Made by a program: the position numbers and the translations under genes
The notes under the pieces: model-generated
What the model saw: the letters and a program-made list of their open reading frames with translations, nothing else
The model's database searches: none
Told to the model about the DNA's origin: nothing
Assembly: GCA_001972305.1 (NCBI GenBank)
Contig: BDDD01000183.1
Span: 199,271 to 263,270 of the forward strand
Direction of reading: 5' to 3'
Origin: Cephalotus follicularis
Lineage: Eukaryota > Streptophyta > Magnoliopsida > Oxalidales > Cephalotaceae
Length of the DNA: 64,000 nucleotides
Part shown: positions 53,812 through 64,000 of the stretch, in pieces
How positions within the stretch are numbered: position 1 is the first letter of the stretch
How the letters are laid out: each line of letters opens with the position of its first letter

Positions 53812-56800
53812 TCAAACAAACAAGTGCGGATATCGCTTCTGAATATGCTCCTCAAGCTCCCAAGTAGCCTCACGTTCGGGATGATTCCTCCACAACACCT
53901 TCACAAAAGAAACGGTCTTGCTACGTGTCACCCATTCCTGTTGATCCAGAATAGCCTCAGCCTCCTATTCACAAGATAGATCCTCCTGAATATTGTCCAA
54001 CGGATAGTGAAGCGCATGTAGGGGATGATACTGATAACCTCTCACCAAAGACACGTGGAACACGTTATGGACGTGTGCTAACTGCGGAGGCAAAGCTAAC
54101 CGATAAGCAACCGCGCCAATCTTCTCCAGAACTTCGAAAGGCCCGATAAACTGTGGACTCAACTTTCCTTTCAGCCGAAAACGTCGGACTCCTTTCCAAG
54201 GTGAAACTTTCAAGAACACATGTTCACCTACCTTGAACTCCAAGTTCCTCCGATGTCTGTCCGCATAACTCTTCTGTCGAGATTGAGCTGCCTTCAACCT
54301 CTCCCTTGCTATTGCCACTTTTTCCGTAGTGATCTGCACTAGCTCGGGTCCCTCGATAACTCGCTCTCCAACCTCATCCCAACATGTCGGAGCTCGACAC
54401 CTCCTCCCATACAGAGCTTCAAACGGAGCCATACCGATACTAGCGTGCCAACTGTTATTTTAGGCAAACTCCACCAAGCTCAAATACTCATCCCAGCTCC
54501 CAGTCCACTCCAAAGCACAAGACCTCAACATATCTTCTAAGGTCTGGATGGTTCTCTCAGTCTGCCCATCTGTTTGTGGATGGAAAGCTGTACTGTAACT
54601 GAGCCTAGTACCCCAGGCTTTCTGAAACCCTTTCCAAAACCGCGAAGTGAAACGAGGATCCCTATCCTAAACAATGGATACGGGAGTCCCATGTAGTCTC
54701 ACTATCTCCTGCTGAAACACCTCAGCCAAACAATCAACAGAGAAGTCCTCTCGGATAGCCAAGAAGTGAGCCGATTTAGTCAATCGATCCACTACTACCC
54801 AGATAGCATCGTTCTTTCTGAAAGTTCTCGGTAAACCCATCACAAAGTCCATTGATATACTCTCCCGTTTCCATACTGGAACTTCTAAGGGTTGTAACAA
54901 ACCACTAGCAAGCTGGTGCTCAATCTTTACCTGCTGACAAATCAAACACTTCCCAACGTACTCCGCTACATCCCTTTTCATTCCATTCCACCAGAAGTTC
55001 TTCTTCAAGTCCCTATACATTTTCGTAGAACCCGGATGTATAGAAAATGGAGAACTGTGGGCCTCTGACAAAACAGCATCCCGGATAGAAGAATATGACG
55101 GAACACATAACCGATTACCCATCCATATCACACCATGCTCATCCATACGAAACTCCGATTGCTTTCCCTTTCCAACATTCTAGACTAAGGCCCAAAGTTC
55201 ACCATCATCACTCTGAGCTGTCTTAATCCGAGATATAAGAGTAGGCTCAACATTCATTGCAGCAACACAACCTTCAGAACCCCAAACATACAGATGCAAA
55301 TCCATCCTCTCCATATCAGCTATCAACTGCGGCTGAGTAAGCAAAGCTGCTACACTCCCAGAACTCTTCCGACTAAGAGCATCAGCTACCACATTTGCTT
55401 TAACAGGATGGTACTGAATGTTCAGATCATAGTCTTTCAGAAGTTCCAACCACCTTCTCTGACGCATGTTCAACACCTTCTGTGTAAAGATATAATTGAG
55501 ACTCTTATGATCAGTAAAGACGTCACAAGTTTCTCCGTACAAGTAGTGTCGCCAGATCTTCAACGCAAACACTATTGCCGCCAACTTGAGATCATGTGTA
55601 GGATAGTTTACCTCATAAGGCTTCAACTGTCTCGAAGTATAAGCTATCACATGACCGTGCTGCATCAAAACACACCCCAAACCTTTCTTGGAAGCATCAC
55701 TGTAAATCTGGTATCCACCTGACCCAGATGGTAAACGAAGAATCAGTGCTGACACAAGACCATTCTTCAGTTTCTCGAAGCTTGCTTCTCGCTCTTCATG
55801 CCATTCAAACTTAGCTCCTTTCCTCATAAGCTGAGTTAGTGGTAAGGCTATAGAGGAAAAACCTTCCACAAACCGCCTATAGTATCCAGCCAAACCCAAG
55901 AAGCTCCTAACCTCCGTTACTGTGGTAGGTCTCGGCCATTTAGTAATAGCCTCAACTTTAGTAGGATCCACACAGATACCTTCAGCTGTAACCACATGAC
56001 CGAAAATCGCCACTTGTTCCAACAAGAATTCACACTTCGAGAACTTCGCGTATAGCTGATTCTTCGTCAGAATACTCAGTACAATACGAAGCTGTTCTTC
56101 ATGTTCTTCTTTCGACTTGGAATACACAAGGATGTCATCTATGAATACAATAACAAACTGATCCAAGTACTCATGGAACACCCTATTCATCAGATCCATG
56201 AAAACTGTCGGTGCATTAGTGAGTCCGAAAGGCATCACCAAAAACTCATAATGCCCATACCGAGTACAGAAAGCAGTTTTAGGCACATCTTCATCCTTTA
56301 TCCGAAGCTGATGATTCCCCGATCTCAAATCGATCTTTGAGAAATACCGAGCACCCTGGAGTTGATCAAACAAGTCATCAATTCTAGGTAGTGGGTATCC
56401 ATTCCGAACAGTGATTCGGTTCAACTCTCTGTAGTCTATGCATAGCCTCATAGACCCGTCTTTCTTCTTCACAAAAAGAACCGGAGCACCCCACGGTGAA
56501 ACACTAGGCCGAATGAAACCCCGATCCAACAGCTCTTGCAACTGTTCCTTCAACTCTTGTAGTTCCAACGGTGCCATGCTGTAAGGTGCCTTAGATAAAG
56601 GTGCCGCTCCAGGAATGAGTTCGATGGTAAACTCCACTTCTCGTTGCGGTGGCAAACCCGGTAACTCCTCCGGAAACACATCAGAAAATTCTCTAACCAC
56701 AGGATAGTCTTCAAGGCGTGGCTCATCCTTTGAGACATCCTTCACAACAGCTAAGAAACCTTTCGCGCCCTTAGCCACCAACTTCCTAGCCTTCAGAGCT

Positions 56801-58356
56801 GATATAACATTCACTTCTTTTCTCGGTCGTGAACCCTGATAAATAAAATCAGGTCTACTCACATCCCCAAACAGAACCCTCCGAGCAAAGCAGTCGATCG
56901 TAGCCCGATGACGATCCAACTAGTTCATACCCAGAATCGTATCGAAGTCATACATATCGATAGGCAAAATATCCGTATCACGAATCCGATCATCGAAAAC
57001 AAGAGGACAAGCATAAAAACACTCAGATATCACAACAGATGTACCCGTATGGGTCGAAAGAACCAAAGCTGGATCAAGCAACTGTGAAGACATCCCAAGA
57101 TGCCGAACAAAAGACCTCACTACAAACGAGTGGGTCGATCCAGTATCATACAAAACATAAGCCCTACGGTTACCAACAGAAATAAAGCCCGAAACAGTAC
57201 CTGGTGTATTAGCAGCCTGCTGAGTCATGATAGCAAAGACACGATCTCCCACGTTGCGCTATCCATGATCTGCATTGTTCCCCTTCCTTTCCTTCGCACG
57301 AGGATCAGGACAATCCTTCACGAAATGCCCTTTTTGACCAGATAGAAAACAAGCCCCGATAGCCTTGTAGCACACTCCAACTGGATGCTGTCTACCGCAA
57401 ACATCACACTTGGCAATCTGGACATCCGCAGCTCCCTGTGTCTGCCGTTGATCATTACCGGGCTGTTGCTGTCCCCGGTTATCATTCCTCTTTCCTCGCT
57501 TGCCGTTTCTATTCTTATTATTCTGTCCAGAACCTTGCCCTTGAGAATCTCCTATGTTTCTCTTTTTGTTGCTCTCCTGACGAGCTGCCTGGAAATCTAA
57601 CCTTTCCAGTTCTATATTCTTTGCCGCGTTTGCCACTTTAGAAACATCAGCAAATTTGGTGTTGATCAGTTTACCCCGGAGCTGATAATGCAACTTCCAC
57701 TTGAACTTTTCTGCCTGTTCCAGTGCTGTCCCCCCCGCTGACCCAGCAAAACCAACAAGCCTAGTGAAACGAGTCAAAAACTCTATGACCGACTCTCCAT
57801 CCTTCTGTATGGTATTGATGAACTCCCTGGCGTAAGCCTCCTTATCAGCAGTGGGAAAGTACTGCTGATAAAAGACTTCGCAAAACTCAGACCAGGTCAA
57901 ATTCTCCGCATAGCTACCACCCTTAGCCAAATCCACAGCCTTCCACCATTTCTGAGCGTCACCCTCAAGCTTGTAAACAGCTAACTTAACCTTCTGTTCA
58001 TCACTACAGCCAAGCACATCAAAGATCTTGTCCATATGCGCAATCAAGTGCTCAGCCTCCACTGGAGTCACGGTTGAGCTAAAAGACTGCGGTCTCTGCT
58101 TCTGGAACGACTCAAGCCAGATAAAAGTAGGCGTGTCCGTCTTGTCCGCAGCTTCTCTTCCCAACTGAACATCAGTTGGAGCATCCTCCTCCACAACCGG
58201 CTCCCTACGGCCCAGATCTTGATTCTGCTGACCCAACACACGTCGTACTTCTTGAGCGACTGCCTGTCGCACTAACTCCTCCATGGTAGGCTCATTTATG
58301 ACTTCCTGAGCCTCAGTGGGTGCAGTCCTCCGAGCAGCGTTCCTTGTACGTGCCAT
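53812..58356 (-). pseudogene. gag-pol of element K, six in-frame stops
   Basis: One frame of 1,514 codons runs from ATG 58356 (MARTRNAARR) to TGA 53812-53814. It is interrupted by TAG at 57259, 56920, 55180, 54667 and 53965 and TAA at 54460. Gag has WWKAVDLAKGG, a knuckle CDVC-H-C and a second knuckle with Cys replaced by Ser (CFLS-H-C). Protease has YDTGSTHSFV. RT has [10 protein letters not shown]. RNase H has [10 protein letters not shown] and [10 protein letters not shown], but its active-site Glu is Lys (HDLKLAA). Integrase has the HHCC zinc region, DFVMGLPRT and [11 protein letters not shown]. The C-terminus carries FVKVLWRNHPEREATWE, a chromodomain-type motif. It is Tekay/Del-like. The single-frame gag-pol organisation is shared with element C. 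Confidence 0.95.
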
Positions 58357-58508
58357 CTACGAAAAGTTACCCAGAACATAAAACATCACAAAGAACAAAA
58401 ACCGAAATAGAAAACATATCATAAGACCATAACAGAAAAGCCTAACCCAGTGTCTACCCAATCTCATAGGTCAAACCTAGTTAGGTCTTCTAAGGAAACA
58501 AAACCTAT

Positions 58509-58521
58509 CTCTCTGATACCA
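58509..58521 (-). other. Primer-binding site of element K
   Basis: On the minus strand TGGTATCAGAGAG lies 5 bases downstream of the 5' LTR end (58527) and matches initiator tRNA-Met apart from the last bases. Confidence 0.9.
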
Positions 58522-58526
58522 AAATC

Positions 58527-61330
58527 TGTAACACCCCCGGACGGCAGGAGTCGTCACAGGACATAATACAAATCTTATTATAATATAACATGACTTATCT
58601 GAACATAACATTACTTTAATTAAAAAAAAACATTACTTTATTAGCCAAAACGTGGCGGTCTTATCATAACTGAAACTTTAAAACTTAACAATTAAGCATT
58701 TTTGGAAAGACTTAAAACATAATCAAGTTCCAAATTAAAAACATAAAAACATAAGTATCATTGTTTATGACCACTAAACATAAAACACAGGGATCACACT
58801 CCTAGGAATCCAAGGACATAGGGTAGTCATCTCTCGTTCACACATTTCCCCGCTGCTCCCGATAACCTGCCGCATGGAAAACAAAACGCGGCTGAACAAA
58901 CCTCAGTACGGATAAGGAAAATAAAGCAGTAAACGATAGATTAAACACAGTAAGATTTCAACAAAATTCGTAACAGAAATCTTAAGCAGTTAAAACAGTT
59001 TAATCATATTCAAATACCAATTTCATATCTTTCGAAACATTTACGAAACATTTCAAAATGCCATTTCACAATTCATAAGTCATACTGAGCCACATACATA
59101 ACATATTTCACATCATAAATTGGCAAGGGAGGCGGTAATTCCACATGCCCACTAGAATTGAAGTGTACGGCACTACACAAGTCAATTCTCACATATCACA
59201 TATCTGATCACACCTCAGATCACATAACATATACTAGAATCGATTCATACGCCTCTATCACATAGCGGATCCATAAATCCACCTGATGGGATTTATTCAT
59301 AACACTCAGAGACGCCGTAGACAAATCACACCGCTACGGAAGTGTCATGTCCCCATGCCAGGCCTACGACATGCCTATGGTATGCCCCACAGGTGGGTAC
59401 AATACTCAGTATTCAGTCATTGAATTATCGAAATCAATTTAAAACCACATAAAATATGCTTTCGCAAAACATAGTTGGGAACCGCTCACAACGGTATCAT
59501 AACATACATTTCATGATCAAATCATCAACTCATTTATACTTTACTATAAAGAGGTGATCGTAACATATCGTATCATTTCGTATCATATAAATAAAGTCGG
59601 AATCATAAATATTCAAACCAACTTTATTTTTGAAACATGTCAAAACCATAAAACATTTCCAAGTTCATAAACGAAGAAGTATAGCATAAAGCAAAACTGT
59701 TTTCGGTTCAAAAATCAGATAGCCAAGGAAAGGATAGAAATTCGTACCTTATGCGTTCACAATGCACTTACGGATAGATGATTTAGATCTAACTCCACTT
59801 GAAGCACAACAATCTAAAAGACATCCAAAATCATTCATATAAGAGTCTAAGACACATCAGAAACATTAAACAGACTCATTACGGTGTTTAGAAAAGACCC
59901 GGATCGATTCAGAGAACAAACGGAGCAAAACAGTTGAAAACAACACTTTTCTGGACAAAACAACCGACTGTTACAGGGCACCAGCTGACTGGGGAAGCTT
60001 GGTAGTCTACTAATCACAAGATCCAGTCGACTTCTCAAACCAGAATGCAGGCAGTCGACTTTCACATAGATCCAGTCGACAACACAACCCAAGACAATCG
60101 ACTTGTTCATAGGGCAGTTGACTACACAACACAAGCAGTCGACTGTGTTCATGTGGCAGTCGACTACTCATCCAATCCAGCCGACTATCCACAAGAACTG
60201 CCGACTATTCTGGACGACAGAACAGCAGCAACATGATAATTTTAATACAGAAGCTGGTTCAAACGATTACAACATTAAACCAGAGACACATGGACATAAA
60301 TATATGACACTATATGATATTTAGATGAGGTAAAAACACATAATTTACACAGAATAAGATGATCAGTGGCTTAACTTCCAAGGAAGACAATAACTCTCTA
60401 AACACAAGCCTATGTTCAAGTCTGATTTCAGTTCATTATCACTTAACAGGTAATTAAAACATGCTGGCAAACTACTAACACCATGACAGAACATATACAT
60501 ACATAGGAATTTAAAACCAAAGGACAGTTAAGACATAAACCGAAATTATAACAATGCAGCAAATGCAACACAGTAGGGAACGAAATAACTGACCTTCAAT
60601 GGTTTAATAGATACTGTAATGGCAGGAAGAACACTACAAAGCAGTTGTAGAACAGCTGGACAACAGGAAATCAAGGAAGAAAGCAACACAACTAAAGGCT
60701 TGCCAAAGAAATATGATCAAAAGACAACAAAAGATAACAACCAAACCTGATTTTGATGAAGAACAAAGCAATCACAAGAACACAGCAATTCTTATTTCCA
60801 ACTTCGCCAGTGACTTCACAGAAAGGAGAGGCATTCATATTATAATGGCAATGTCTCACACAAAAGGAAAAAGAGGAGACAAAATCTGCTCACATAAAAA
60901 AGAAGAGAGGATTTTCAGGGAATACGAAAGGAAAATGTGATTGAAACCGTGTGAATTGATGAGGGGAGGGAGTGAATTCAGGAGAGGGAGAAGAAAGAAA
61001 GAAAGGAACGAAGAAGGAAAAAGGAAGGAAAAGAAAAAGGAAAAAGAAAATAAGTAAATAAAATAAAATAAAATAAAATAAAATGAATTGGAAGTATTTT
61101 AAAATAGAAAAAAAAGAATTGTTTTAATAAAATACATTTCGATTAAATGAATTAAAAACCCAAACCTAACATGGCAATAACACATCCAAAATTCAGGCTG
61201 GTACCCGTCAGCCCAAATCACATAGGCCCAAAACATAGGCCAACCGGACTTTTGAAATTAACAAAATTAAAATCCCGAAATGAACACATAAAAAGTTTGT
61301 AAAACGCATACGAACAGACAGGGTATTACA
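58527..61330 (-). mobile_element. 5' LTR of element K
   Basis: It has the same ends and layout as the 3' LTR, 2,804 versus 2,805 bp, with scattered point differences (for example 58,545-58,547 against 50,971-50,973) and small indels in the GA-rich tract (60,960-61,080). The similarity indicates a fairly recent insertion compared with its surroundings. Confidence 0.94.
59961..60207. repeat. CAGTCGACTG 21-bp-period array K-right
   Basis: Twelve motifs start at 59961, 59982, 60003, 60024, 60052, 60073, 60095, 60115, 60136, 60157, 60178 and 60198, with the same steps as K-left. Several copies carry single changes (CAGCTGACTG, TAGTCTACTA, CAATCGACTT) that are intact in the other LTR. Confidence 0.95.
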
Positions 61331-62340
61331 CATGTGTTACTGGCCAACTATGCCAGTGTATGGTGCTTGAACTCTCATGGTCTACCTTTAGTAAAATCAA
61401 GCGTTACTGGTCTGGTGGATCAGGTGGACCGTCCTTTGCTACCTCAGCTGAAAAATGTAAATAAGATGGGAGGTTAGTCCAAATGACTAAGTGAGTTGGG
61501 ATAAGTCATTCCCTACTGCATCCATACCAAAACGAGATGCGCTAAAGAAAAATGATAGGTCATGATTAAGAATAAAGTGAAATAAATATAAAGTCATAAA
61601 CAAAGTGAAATGATGCCAGAGAATGAATATATCATTCACAAGTCTCCAAAAGAAAGGAACTTGAAACTCAACATGAAGTTTCCCAAACAAATCTCAATAA
61701 ACATCAGAATGCAATAAGGTATCAAGAATTACGAATATAATGCATGATCAAGAAATGCGCCCAAATAATCATAAAATCTAGGGATGCTAGTACAACCAGA
61801 CTGTCATAATCTCATATCATATCACCGTCAAATCCCATCACATCATAATACAGCCGCTACAACAATAATATCAGGTAAGGCTCCAGGATGTGTACATCAT
61901 CCTTCATACACTGGTGTAGAGTGCCAATACCTCTGCCTCGTTCGAGGGGGTCTGCATCACTACAAGGACTTAACCCTCATCCGGTAAACCTTAGCCTCCT
62001 CCGAGGGGGCCTGCATCACCGCAAGGACTTAGCCCTCGTCCTATAAACCGATACGATAGGTGAGTAACGGAGCTCTGCTGCACTCACACTCAGCATACCA
62101 TCGTAGACCAATGGTTTGCCACAGATCCAGGCTATGGACACCCGGGGGTAGTTCCCACATGACACCCATCATAGACAATGAGCCTATTAAGGAGAGTTAA
62201 GCATCGTACGTACACCTCACCCTCAACAAAAATCCCAAGTGACATATCACAGAGTACCAGTATCAGAATACAAGTACGATACCATAATCACAATGATACA
62301 TAAATAGGAAGGTGACCTACTCACCTAGAGCCCGAGCCTT

Positions 62341-62465
62341 ATATGCTCGTAAATCATATCACAATATATGCTCGTAAATAGGAGATAAAGTGCTATATTG
62401 AGTTTCTTGGAATTATGATTATAGAAATTGATAGCTGGCTTTTGTCTTTTATACAAGGTAGAAAT
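62341..62465 (+). other. Junction with 14-bp direct repeat, then gag leader
   Basis: ATATGCTCGTAAAT occurs at 62341-62354 and again at 62366-62379, exactly where G4 sequence ends and gag-type sequence begins. No LTR end or primer-binding site is visible between the repeat and the gag ATG. It looks like filler DNA at an illegitimate junction. Confidence 0.6.
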
Positions 62466-63231
62466 ATGGAAGGTCGGCGCGGAAGAACTGCAAGAGGAAT
62501 TAGAGCTAGGCTGACAACTAGACAGACCCGAGCTAGAGCTACAGAAGAAGCAAGTGTGGCCCAAGAAGCAAAGAATGTGGCTACGGCCCAAGAAGCAGAG
62601 AATATGGCTCCTACCTGAGTAGAGTCTAAAGGATTTCTGAGGGAGATGCGTTCTATGATGACCAGAATGAACGCATTTATGTGGGGTCAAGAAGCTATAA
62701 TGGGGGAAATCCAAGTCAAAAGTCCAGTTAGGCGTGCAGTAGAGGCACCAGAACAAGCCCTAGCTGTAAGACCCGCTAGGCATGTGGAAGCAGCAAGGAG
62801 ATCAGTCGATCAACCTTCACGCCGGGAAGATCCCTTGATCAGGTTCCTGTAGTTAAACCCTCCAGTTTTTACAGGGGATCTTGATACTATTGCCGCTGAA
62901 ATATGGATAATGCAAATATAGAAGATCTTCACAGTTTTGCAATGCTCAGACTCTGAGAAAGTCTTGTTTGCCACCTATATGCTCCAAGGTGAAGCTAAAC
63001 ACTGGTGGAGAATGGTTGCCGCCTCCTGGGAAGAAACACGAGTACCCTTCTCTCGGAAGTCGTTTCAAATGGAGTTCAATGAAAAATACTTCCCTGAGGC
63101 TGAGCTTGACAAAAAGGAAGCTGAATTTCTTGGCCTAACTCAAGGTAATATGATAGTGACCCAATATGAATCCAAATTCATTGAATTGTCAAGGATAGCA
63201 CCTCATATGGTTAGCACTGAAACAAGGAAGG
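62466..63231 (+). pseudogene. Ty3/gypsy gag fragment, three stops
   Basis: The frame from ATG 62466 (MEGRRGRTARG) is broken by TGA 62616-62618, TAG 62850-62852 and TAG 62919-62921, all in the same frame. The gag core is clear: CSDSEKVLFATYMLQGEAKH, WWRMVAASWEE, FQMEFNEKYFPEAE and EFLGLTQGNMIVTQYESKF. It ends where LTR L inserts at 63232, so zinc knuckles and pol are not seen. The N-terminus differs from the gags of C and K. It is a gypsy gag of the Tekay/Reina/Retand type; the lineage is uncertain. Confidence 0.85.
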
Positions 63232-64000
63232 TGTCACGCCCCCGTTTCCACAACATAGACAACATAAAAAGTGGTAAGGCAATCAACATAAATAGTTCAG
63301 CTCATGCAAATTACCAAAGAACAAATTTCTCGATAGCGGAAGCATATAACATAAATGAGCCGAATTTAAATACGCATCACGCATCCCATACTACGTGATG
63401 CCAACAAGTTTATAATAAAATCCAACATAGTGTCAATCGCCCATAAACGGAGCGTGAAATAATACAGTACGAGATAATAACAAAATAACCCAAGTTACAA
63501 AATCCAAATTACATAATCATTGTTCCATAATCCAGTACATAAATTAAGAGAAACTACACAGTCTTCTCTTTAAGTCTCCAAGCATGCTCCATCTCACAAA
63601 CCACTCCATCATTCTGTTACAGTAGGGGTTAGCCTTTGTCCTCACTCGGCTAAGTAGAAAAGTTTATGAATATAGTTTAAGGTCAAGGTAATGCGTATCA
63701 TGAATGAATGCATAGTGATGCAGCATGATATGAAATTTTCCACAATAAATATATCTCCGTATATACACATATAAAAATATATGCATGTTCACCGTACAAG
63801 AATAACTCCGTAAGTTGTATCAACACAAGAAATAAGTATGTCCCAAAAGCAACCAGACAAACAAGTCGCAATAACCGTCGCCACCTCCTGGCCCCAACGT
63901 CATGCACTCTTACCCCCTCCCGTTTGCGAACGGTTAGGAGCAAGTCCTCCGTATGTTGTTTAGCACGATGGCTACCCCAACAGTCTCCGTATTACACAAC
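63232..64000 (-). mobile_element. LTR L (inverted, family D/F-like), runs off the window
   Basis: The minus-strand LTR ends at 63232 with GGAAACGGGGGCGTGACA. It contains the D/F-type block ACTTAGCCGAGTGAGGAC with GGCTAACCCCTAC and an acceptor-like TGTAACAG (63,615-63,655), CATACTACGTGATG (about 63,388) and GCTCCGTTTATGGGCG (about 63,440). Only the 3' 0.77 kb of the LTR is visible. The ORF at 63,698-63,943 is not supported. Confidence 0.85.

Larger units (their letters stand above)
50953..61330 (-). mobile_element. Element K, structurally complete Ty3/gypsy chromovirus
   Basis: Both LTRs (2,805 and 2,804 bp), a primer-binding site, a full gag-pol and a polypurine tract are present in the correct minus-strand order. 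It is flanked by CAAGT (50948-50952) and CATGT (61331-61335), a likely TSD with one mismatch. It inserts into LTR G4, whose halves rejoin across it. Coding sequence has six nonsense codons, so it is complete in structure but not active. Confidence 0.94.
50227..62340 (-). mobile_element. LTR G4 (family G, inverted), split by element K and truncated
   Basis: The LTR 3' end is at 50227 (minus-strand GGGTCGTGTCA). Pieces 50,227-50,952 and 61,336 to about 62,340 align in order with G3 and G1, including the GAGGTCT repeat region, the acceptor-like TACATTTTTCAG (about 61,449-61,464) and the GC-rich units with CCTGCATCACCGCAAGGACT. The first 0.9 kb or so of the LTR is missing at about 62,340, so no TSD can be tested. 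Confidence 0.85.

Overview
The window is nuclear DNA from a flowering plant, probably a eudicot, and it consists of nested LTR retrotransposons. I found no host gene, tRNA gene, CRISPR array or bacterial feature. The plant assignment rests on chromodomain-type Ty3/gypsy, Athila, SIRE-type and Angela/Tork-like Ty1/copia sequences, initiator-Met primer-binding sites, LTR starts of the TGTAACACCCC/TGTAACGCCC type, and a Cassandra-type LTR carrying a piece of 5S rRNA. The species cannot be named from the sequence.

The nest can be unpicked from 5-bp target-site duplications (TSDs) and from empty-site comparisons. The outermost layer is a SIRE-type copia (39,880-41,019 and 49,615-50,226). A degenerate Angela/Tork-like copia lies against its RNase H end (12,676-14,661; 34,886-35,278; 37,721-39,879, with its 3' LTR at 38,374-39,879). 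Inside that copia are a family-D LTR (9,841-12,675), the large-LTR element G (14,662 to about 34,885) and the solo LTR F2 (35,279-37,715, TSD GATGA). The D LTR was split by an inverted LTR, N (9,160-9,840). N was split by a family-A tandem structure, LTR-internal-LTR-internal-LTR (1-9,159).

The 5' LTR of G holds four more insertions: a Cassandra-like solo LTR (15,205-15,611, TSD ATAGC), solo LTR F1 (15,908-18,711, TSD CTCTC), the family-A element C (19,824-25,858, TSD CCTGT) and a truncated Athila element T (26,783 to about 30,119). The 3' LTR of G holds solo LTR D2 (31,367-34,338, TSD AGCTC). The SIRE LTR is split by solo LTR G3 (41,020-49,609, TSD GCGAT/GCAAT). G3 contains solo LTR M (43,637-46,269) and the inverted family-A solo LTR J (46,575-49,018, TSD AAAAT). 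Next is an inverted G LTR, G4 (50,227 to about 62,340), split by a structurally complete minus-strand element K (50,953-61,330). The right edge has a degenerate gag and the start of another inverted LTR, L.

Every gag and pol frame is broken or truncated. Of 13 in-frame nonsense codons that I located in four gag-pol frames, 10 are TAG.

The most unusual signal is not protein coding. Families A, D, F, K and T carry arrays of a short palindrome with core GTCGAC. Each version has its own palindromic or near-palindromic flanks: CAGTCGACTG, GCGTCGACGC, TGAGTCGACTCA, or a related AAGTCGACGTCTT form. In A, K and F1 the motif recurs every 20-22 bp, separated by non-conserved spacers. The same LTR position can carry one version in one copy and another version in the next. 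A second signal is a set of four tandem hairpins with a shared loop and compensating stems, upstream of the copia gag remnant (12,707-13,048). A third is a conserved branch-point and 3' splice-site signature, paired with a GTAAGT- or GTAGGG-type donor, inside several LTR families.
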